The translations under genes and the position numbers were made by a program. From the NCBI GenBank assembly GCA_016218095.1, contig JACREV010000035.1, positions 1 through 17,171 on the forward strand: a DNA stretch of 17,171 nt, written 5' to 3'. Shown piece after piece: positions 13,296 through 17,171 of this stretch; the first letter of the stretch is position 1; each line of letters begins with the position of its first letter. The notes under the pieces are model-generated. The model made no database searches. It had not been told where the DNA came from and worked only from the letters and a program-made list of their open reading frames with translations. The stretch comes from Deltaproteobacteria bacterium. GTDB lineage: Bacteria > Desulfobacterota > GWC2-55-46.

Positions 13296-14714
13296 ATGTA
13301 CTGGATAAACCTATTCAGGCAACGAAAGATCTTGAACCTGTTTTTATACGGCATAGCCTTTGCGCTGGTATTTTCACCCGCGGGCCTCTTTGCCAATGAG
13401 GCGGCGACAGAAGGCGGCGCGGCGCACGCGGCCGCATCATTCCCGCTCATATTCCTCTGGATAGCTATAATCCTCATGCTCGCGAAGGTCTCTGCCCTTA
13501 TCGAGCGCGTCGGTCAGCCAGCGGTCCTTGGAGAACTCCTTATAGGCGTAGTCCTCGGCTCCCTCTACCTCTTCGGCATAACGTTCTTCGAAGACATAAA
13601 GACGAACGAGATAATCCACTTCCTAGCCGAGCTCGGCGTCGTAATACTCCTTTTCCAGATAGGGATAGAGTCGAGCGTGAAGACGATGATGAAGGTCGGC
13701 GTCCCGTCTTTCCTAGTAGCCTGCGTCGGCGTCATACTCCCCTTTGTCGCGGTCTACTTAGGCGGCCCCTGGCTCGCCCCGGGGCTTAGCAGTGTGGCGT
13801 ACATGTTCCTCGGCGCGACCCTTACGGCGACGTCCGTCGGCATAACCGCCCGCGTGCTCCAGGACCTAGGCAAGGCCCATACCCCTGAGGCGAGGACTAT
13901 CATAGGCGCGGCGGTAATAGACGATGTCCTCGGCCTCATAATACTCGCGGTCGTCTCGGCCATAGTCATACAGGGCTCGATAGATGCTAAGACCCTCACG
14001 ATCATAATCCTTAAGGCTGTCGCCTTCCTCGGCGGCGGCATAATCATAGGCGGCTGGCTCGCCCCGAGGTTCAGCAAGTTCTTCTCCAAGGTGCACACCG
14101 GCATAGGGATGAAGTTCGCGGTCGTCATATTCTTCGGCCTCGTATTTGCGTACCTCGCCGCTCTCGTCGGGCTCGCGCCGATAGTCGGCGCATTCGCGGG
14201 CGGGCTCATACTCACCCCCGTATACTTCGACGAGTTCTCGGACCCTGGCTTCGTAAGCGACCTAAAGGCCGCGATGAACGAAGAGCGCGTTGACGGAGGG
14301 CTCGCAAAGAAGCTCGACAACATCATACACACCCACTCGCACAGGCACATAGAGGAGTTCGTCCAGCACCTCGGCCACTTCCTCATCCCCATCTTCTTCG
14401 TTTTGACCGGCATGCAGGTAAAGGTCGCGGCGCTCATGGACGGGAAGGTCGTGATGATGGCGGTCCTCATCCTGATAGTAGCGTTGATCACAAAGGTGCT
14501 CGCGGGATGGGCCGCCGGCAAGGGGATGAACAAGCTCGCGGTTGGCGTGGGCATGATACCCCGCGGAGAGGTCGGCCTCATATTCGCCAACATGGGTAAG
14601 ACGATGGGCGTAATGGACGACGCGGTATTCTCGGCGATGGTAATAGTCATCATGGCTACGACCCTTGTAACCCCGCCGATGCTCGCCGCGGTCTTCAGGC
14701 GTATACAGGCATAA
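13296..14714 (+). CDS. CPA2-family cation:proton antiporter (NapA/KefB-type)
   Basis: A 472-residue membrane antiporter of about 12-13 helices. The core motifs fit CPA2: GQPAVLGELLIGVVLG (73-88), ELGVVILLFQIGIES (112-126), ATLTATSVGITARVL (174-188), and AAVIDDVLGLIIL with the ion-binding D209/D210 pair typical of electrogenic 2:1 exchangers. IVGAFAGGLIL is at 296-306 and GMIPRGEVGLIF at 419-430. It should exchange Na+ or K+ for protons across the inner membrane. A hydrophobic N-terminal segment ending FSPAGLFANEA (about 12-35) precedes the core and looks like a signal peptide or extra helix. A ~45-residue loop (311-355) is His-rich (HTHSHRH, 345-351). GGAG lies 8 nt before the ATG. Expression is probably set by the ZTP riboswitch upstream. 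Confidence 0.93.
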   Translation: MYWINLFRQRKILNLFLYGIAFALVFSPAGLFANEAATEGGAAHAAASFPLIFLWIAIILMLAKVSALIERVGQPAVLGELLIGVVLGSLYLFGITFFEDIKTNEIIHFLAELGVVILLFQIGIESSVKTMMKVGVPSFLVACVGVILPFVAVYLGGPWLAPGLSSVAYMFLGATLTATSVGITARVLQDLGKAHTPEARTIIGAAVIDDVLGLIILAVVSAIVIQGSIDAKTLTIIILKAVAFLGGGIIIGGWLAPRFSKFFSKVHTGIGMKFAVVIFFGLVFAYLAALVGLAPIVGAFAGGLILTPVYFDEFSDPGFVSDLKAAMNEERVDGGLAKKLDNIIHTHSHRHIEEFVQHLGHFLIPIFFVLTGMQVKVAALMDGKVVMMAVLILIVALITKVLAGWAAGKGMNKLAVGVGMIPRGEVGLIFANMGKTMGVMDDAVFSAMVIVIMATTLVTPPMLAAVFRRIQA

Positions 14715-14732
14715 GTACGGACGACATACACG

Positions 14733-14764
14733 AAAAAAAGGGGGCCTTCGGGCCCCCTTTTTTT
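14733..14764. terminator. Bidirectional intrinsic terminator
   Basis: AAAAAAA-GGGGGCC-TTCG-GGCCCCC-TTTTTTT. The 7-bp GC stem with a TTCG loop is flanked by A and T runs, so it works on both strands. It ends the antiporter transcript (+) and the convergent DUF2156 transcript (-), whose stop is at 14786. Confidence 0.95.
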
Positions 14765-14785
14765 ATCATTTGCCCCTGCTCGAAG

Positions 14786-15661
14786 CTATCCCCCAGGCAG
14801 GGCCGCCCGGAACTTCCTTACGAACCCCACAGGCTTATAGCTCTCCTTCGCCTGCCGGAGTCCCTCGTCCCCCAGGTCCTGCTCTCTGTTTATAAGCTCG
14901 TACTTGTCCGGCAGTATCGAGGCGAAGGACCGGTTCACGAACTGCAATAGCCCCTTGTAATCCCCTGCCCCCTTCTCGAAGTGGATGACGAAGGTCGATG
15001 GGTTCAGCTCCTCCCCGAGGGTGAAGGCGGCGGGTTTGCCCTCTACGTAATATATCCCGCCGCAGAGCTGGAGCGCGTCCATCTTAAGGAGCGCCTCTTT
15101 CGCGGCCTCGTAGTCGCCGGGAAACTCCGCCGCCCTCCTCCACTCCTCGTTCACAAAGAGCGCGTCCTCCGTGTACTCGGCGAGGAGGGGCCTGCCTTCG
15201 AACCTGTATTTCCCGACAAAGGCGTTAACGAGGTTCTTCTTCCTGTGGTACTTCCTGCCGGAGAGCTTCGAGAGCTCCTCACGGTCATAGAGGTAATCGA
15301 AGTTGTCCCTGTCCTCGTATATCCCGTAACCGAGTCTTCGAAGCTCCCCTGCCTGCCCGGCCGTCGCCGCCTTCATCTCCCCGAAGCTTTGGAATAGCCT
15401 TTTAAGCATGGCCTCTTCCGGCAACCCGAAAGGCAGCATGAAAAAAGGCGCCCCGTTGTCGTTGCCTGTTATCGCTAAGAGCCCTTCCTTGAGGGAGGTT
15501 GCGGCGTAGTTATGGGTTTTTCTGAAAAGGTAGAGGTTCGCGAACGAGAACTCTGAAATTTCCGGCGAGAGCGCCTTGAAAAGCGGGTGGAGGACGGGCC
15601 GCATACTGATGGATACGGGCGCGATCTCCGGGAATTCCGGGATATTGTTTGTATTTATCAA
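14786..15661 (-). CDS. DUF2156 / phosphatidylglycerol lysyltransferase C-terminal-like protein
   Basis: 291 residues from the chosen start. Family motifs include PEISEFSFANLYLFRKTHNY, the DRDNFDYLYDREELSKLSGRKYHRKKNLVNAF block, GGIYYVEGKPAAFTLGE, and the C-terminal YELINREQDLGDEGLRQAKESYKPVGFVRKF. This double-GNAT fold is shared with the catalytic domain of MprF, which uses aminoacyl-tRNA to aminoacylate phosphatidylglycerol. This stand-alone form has no membrane helices and its substrate is unknown. I start it at the TTG 15659-15661 because AAAGGAG (15668-15674) lies 6 nt upstream and an extended -10 promoter (15693-15698) sits inside the longer frame that begins at 15718. Met at codon 20 of my frame is a further candidate. 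Confidence 0.85.
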   Translation of the reverse strand: MINTNNIPEFPEIAPVSISMRPVLHPLFKALSPEISEFSFANLYLFRKTHNYAATSLKEGLLAITGNDNGAPFFMLPFGLPEEAMLKRLFQSFGEMKAATAGQAGELRRLGYGIYEDRDNFDYLYDREELSKLSGRKYHRKKNLVNAFVGKYRFEGRPLLAEYTEDALFVNEEWRRAAEFPGDYEAAKEALLKMDALQLCGGIYYVEGKPAAFTLGEELNPSTFVIHFEKGAGDYKGLLQFVNRSFASILPDKYELINREQDLGDEGLRQAKESYKPVGFVRKFRAALPGG

Positions 15662-15692
15662 AAGAAGCTCCTTTGGCGGCACCTCTAACCGG

Positions 15693-15701
15693 ATTATACC
15701 A
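15693..15701 (-). promoter_or_regulatory. Extended -10 promoter of the DUF2156 gene
   Basis: On the minus strand TGG-TATAAT: a perfect -10 at 15693-15698 with the TGn extension at 15699-15701. No clear -35 is present. It lies about 30 nt above the AAAGGAG/TTG start, which supports the shorter reading frame. Confidence 0.6.
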
Positions 15702-15875
15702 GATTGACCGTTGAGCATAAGCTAAAACCTTCGTGAAGCGGCCTGAATGTAAAAACTTCCGCCCCGCAATAAAATTATCTTTAAAATTAAATGGTTGGTA
15801 GAATTTTTTAGCCCTTGCCAAGGCCTCCCCGCCCCCTTCCGTGTAACTTATGTCACTGTGCGTTTTCAGGCCCTC

Positions 15876-15884
15876 TGCTATATA
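15876..15884 (+). promoter_or_regulatory. Possible extended -10 promoter of the small secreted-protein gene
   Basis: TGC-TATATA at 15876-15884 is an extended -10 element about 40 nt above the ATG at 15926. No -35 match is visible. The rest of the 15719-15925 gap holds an AT-rich stretch (about 15765-15810) but no other recognisable site. Confidence 0.4.
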
Positions 15885-15925
15885 CAGGGTGCGTCAAAAT
15901 ACGCTTTTCCGGCAGGAGGGAAAAC

Positions 15926-16357
15926 ATGAAGAGGTCGATAGCTGTCGTATCCGCGATTTTATTCCTGGCCGCGGCGGGCGCCGCGGAGGCTGAGATGACC
16001 ACGATCTACGGACCTGTCTATGTGACAAAGGCGAAAAAAGAGCACGGCCACCACGAGGACAAGACGAAGCTCACATTCACGGCGCCTGTGCCGGGGGCCG
16101 GCAAGATAGTCATAAAGAACGGCGGCGACGGGGGCAAGAAGTCCCGTGTGGCATCTGCCGAGGTGGAGCTGAACGGCGAGGAGGTCGCGGACGAACACGA
16201 TTTCAACAAGAATGTCACCGAGCTTACCTATGATGTGACGCTCCTTGCGGATAACGAGATGGAAGTCGAGGTAAAGTCCTGCAAGGAATGCGAGCTCCAG
16301 ATAACGGTAATGGGTGAGAAGGCGGCTCCGGCCCCAGTGGTCCTGCCCACGAGATAG
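15926..16357 (+). CDS. Small secreted protein with one extracellular beta-type domain
   Basis: 143 residues. A clear signal peptide (MKRSIAVVSAILFLAAAGAAEA, cleavage after about A22) indicates export; no lipobox is present. The mature part (TTIYGPVYVTKAKK, then KLTFTAPVPGAGKIVIKNGGDGG, SRVASAEVELNGEEV, DFNKNVTELTYDVTLLADNEMEVEVKS) resembles, from memory, a beta-sandwich repeat common in large surface proteins of Nitrospirota and deltaproteobacteria (..VTNGD..RVSSA.V.LNG..V..DFN..V.). It usually occurs in many copies; here it stands alone with a His-rich insert (KEHGHHED, 39-46) and a CKEC pair (C119, C122). AGGAGGG lies 5 nt before the ATG, fixing the start, although the frame is open to 15815. 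Function unknown. Confidence 0.8.
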   Translation: MKRSIAVVSAILFLAAAGAAEAEMTTIYGPVYVTKAKKEHGHHEDKTKLTFTAPVPGAGKIVIKNGGDGGKKSRVASAEVELNGEEVADEHDFNKNVTELTYDVTLLADNEMEVEVKSCKECELQITVMGEKAAPAPVVLPTR

Positions 16358-16449
16358 ATTTAAAGTCCCGCAACATGTCCCGTCCGTTCCGTTCCCGCAT
16401 TTTCCGGCGCTGATGGAGGCCCGGGCCCCGTTTGATAGTGTCCCACCGC

Positions 16450-16487
16450 TCAGGTCCTTGCCGCCCCTAGGGGCGGCAAGGACCTGA
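16450..16487. repeat. Perfect 38-bp palindrome
   Basis: TCAGGTCCTTGCCGCCCC followed by its exact reverse complement, with CCTAGG at the centre (16466-16471). As RNA it would form a 17-bp stem with a CTAG loop, but neither side has a U-run, so it is not a standard intrinsic terminator. It lies 92 bp after the small secreted-protein gene. Confidence 0.9.
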
Positions 16488-16660
16488 CCTCCCCTCTTCT
16501 GAATTTAACGCAGTCCTTGACAGGTGACCTTTCCACCGGCCGTGCGGCCATCACTTTACAGGGCAGGAAGCCTTTTTGTAAGTTGCCAAACTGAGCGAGG
16601 GCAGGGTAAAAAACGGCCCCCAACATCGCCCTCTCCCGCAAGGGGAAGGGGGCAAAATGC

Positions 16661-16689
16661 GGGTTCAGGTTTATAACCTGAACCCTTTT
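16661..16689 (+). terminator. Terminator-like hairpin
   Basis: GGGTTCAGGTT (16661-16671), a TAT loop, AACCTGAACCC (16675-16685), then TTTTGATT. The stem is a perfect 11 bp. The nearest upstream plus-strand gene ends 300 bp earlier, so it may serve that transcript or an unannotated one, or be another dispersed palindrome. Confidence 0.5.
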
Positions 16690-16941
16690 GATTCGTGACT
16701 CGATATGCGCTAATTGACTACTTCTGCCAAAGGCCCTTTTGCGCGCTCCGCGCGCTTATTCGCATGGCTCCCAGCGCTTTCCACCTCCCCCACCACGGCT
16801 CTCAGGACCCAGCTGTTTGCGCGCCGAGCGCAAGCGTCTAATCTAACCCCGGCGCGCTCGCCTCTCCCTCCCTTAGGCGCTCTCCGCCATGCGCCTGTGT
16901 GTTTGTAAAGACAGAACAAAAAAACGTATTTTTTTATTTTT

Positions 16942-16964
16942 CAAAAACCCCCCAGGCATGGGGT
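16942..16964 (-). terminator. Weak terminator-like hairpin (minus strand)
   Basis: CCCC (16950-16953), AGGCAT, GGGG (16960-16963). On the minus strand it is followed by TTTTT (16942-16946) and a further AT-rich tract. The stem is short. It would end a transcript entering from beyond the right edge. Confidence 0.3.
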
Positions 16965-17034
16965 GAGCGACCTTAAGGGAGGAAGCCTTATGAGCGAGCC
17001 GGGGAAGTAAAAAGGCGCGAAGCTTACTCAGGGG

Positions 17035-17130
17035 CGAGCGGTCCTCGCCGGACTGGCAAATCCGTATCGGACAACTGTGCTTCAGGTAGACTTAAGTGAC
17101 CCGATTTGAAATTGGCCCCGCGCCGAGCGG
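17035..17130. repeat. Dispersed copy of the ~89-bp repeat
   Basis: CGAGCGGTCCTCGCCGGAC, GGCAAATCCGTATCGGA, GATTTGAAATTGGCC and a second CGCCGAGCGG box follow in the same order as in the array at 5992-6350. The CGAGCGG boxes at 17035 and 17124 are 89 bp apart, the same period as in the main array. Confidence 0.85.
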
Positions 17131-17171
17131 GGGAGGGGGAGGGCGTAGCGAGAAGCCCCATGCCGAAAAAA

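Larger units (their letters stand above)
16358..17171. other. Gene-free interval
   Basis: About 800 bp with no credible coding region. The only open frames (around 16710-16919, both strands) are Arg/Ala/Pro-rich shadows with no ribosome-binding site. It holds a 38-bp palindrome, a terminator-like hairpin, GC-rich alternating segments (GCGCGCTCCGCGCGC near 16740), an A/T tract (16918-16946) and an 89-bp repeat unit near the right edge. Confidence 0.6.

Noticed and set aside
15815..15925. Upstream extension of the secreted-protein frame
   Set aside because: A strong AGGAGGG and a typical signal peptide fix the start at 15926; the extension encodes no recognisable sequence and spans the probable promoter.
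16710..16919. Overlapping short open frames on both strands
   Set aside because: Compositionally biased (Arg, Ala, Pro), no ribosome-binding site, no domain; probably chance in GC-rich intergenic DNA.
16990..17010. Six-codon leader peptide (ATG after GGGAGGA)
   Set aside because: It has no regulatory codon run and no downstream gene within the window, so there is nothing to support it.

Overview
The window is chromosomal DNA from a GC-rich Gram-negative bacterium. Gene content (dksA, an LpoA-like periplasmic binding protein, a hemW-hrcA-grpE-dnaJ cluster, moaC) and the style of the intergenic palindromic repeats suggest a deltaproteobacterial (Desulfobacterota-like) or Nitrospirota-like lineage. 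This placement is tentative. The antiporter gene uses ATA for isoleucine freely despite the high GC. Most genes are housekeeping; the unusual signals lie between genes.

Layout. Positions 2-709 (+) are the 3' part of a formylglycine-generating-enzyme-fold protein. Positions 716-1646 are a repeat-rich stretch with a 5'-truncated gene remnant between two inverted palindromes, a tRNA-Ala(CGC) with its terminator, and a ~120-bp imperfect palindrome. Positions 1669-5946 (-) carry dksA, a galT-type gene, a sensor histidine kinase, a single-domain response regulator and an NDUFA9-like SDR. Positions 5990-6350 hold an array of ~89-bp repeats whose family recurs at the right end of the window. Positions 6370-12973 (-) carry a CBS-domain gene, hemW, hrcA, grpE, dnaJ, an LpoA/ABC-type binding protein and moaC, with several overlaps or short gaps. 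dnaK is missing from its usual place between grpE and dnaJ.

Positions 13031-14764 (+) are the most interesting part. A consensus sigma-70 promoter drives a 230-nt leader that I identify as a ZTP (pfl-motif) riboswitch. Its 3' conserved segment is also the 5' arm of a 12-bp intrinsic terminator, and the gene behind it is a CPA2-type cation:proton antiporter rather than a purine or folate gene. The CBS-domain gene, a class that often binds adenine nucleotides, is divergent from it.

Positions 14786-15661 (-) encode a DUF2156 (LPG-synthase C-terminal-like) protein, convergent with the antiporter and sharing a bidirectional terminator. Positions 15926-16357 (+) encode a small secreted protein. 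From 16358 to the end I find no gene, only a 38-bp perfect palindrome, a terminator-like hairpin and another copy of the 89-bp repeat.

I found no CRISPR array, transposase, phage gene or obvious defence system. The ZTP riboswitch-antiporter pairing is the best candidate for something under-described.
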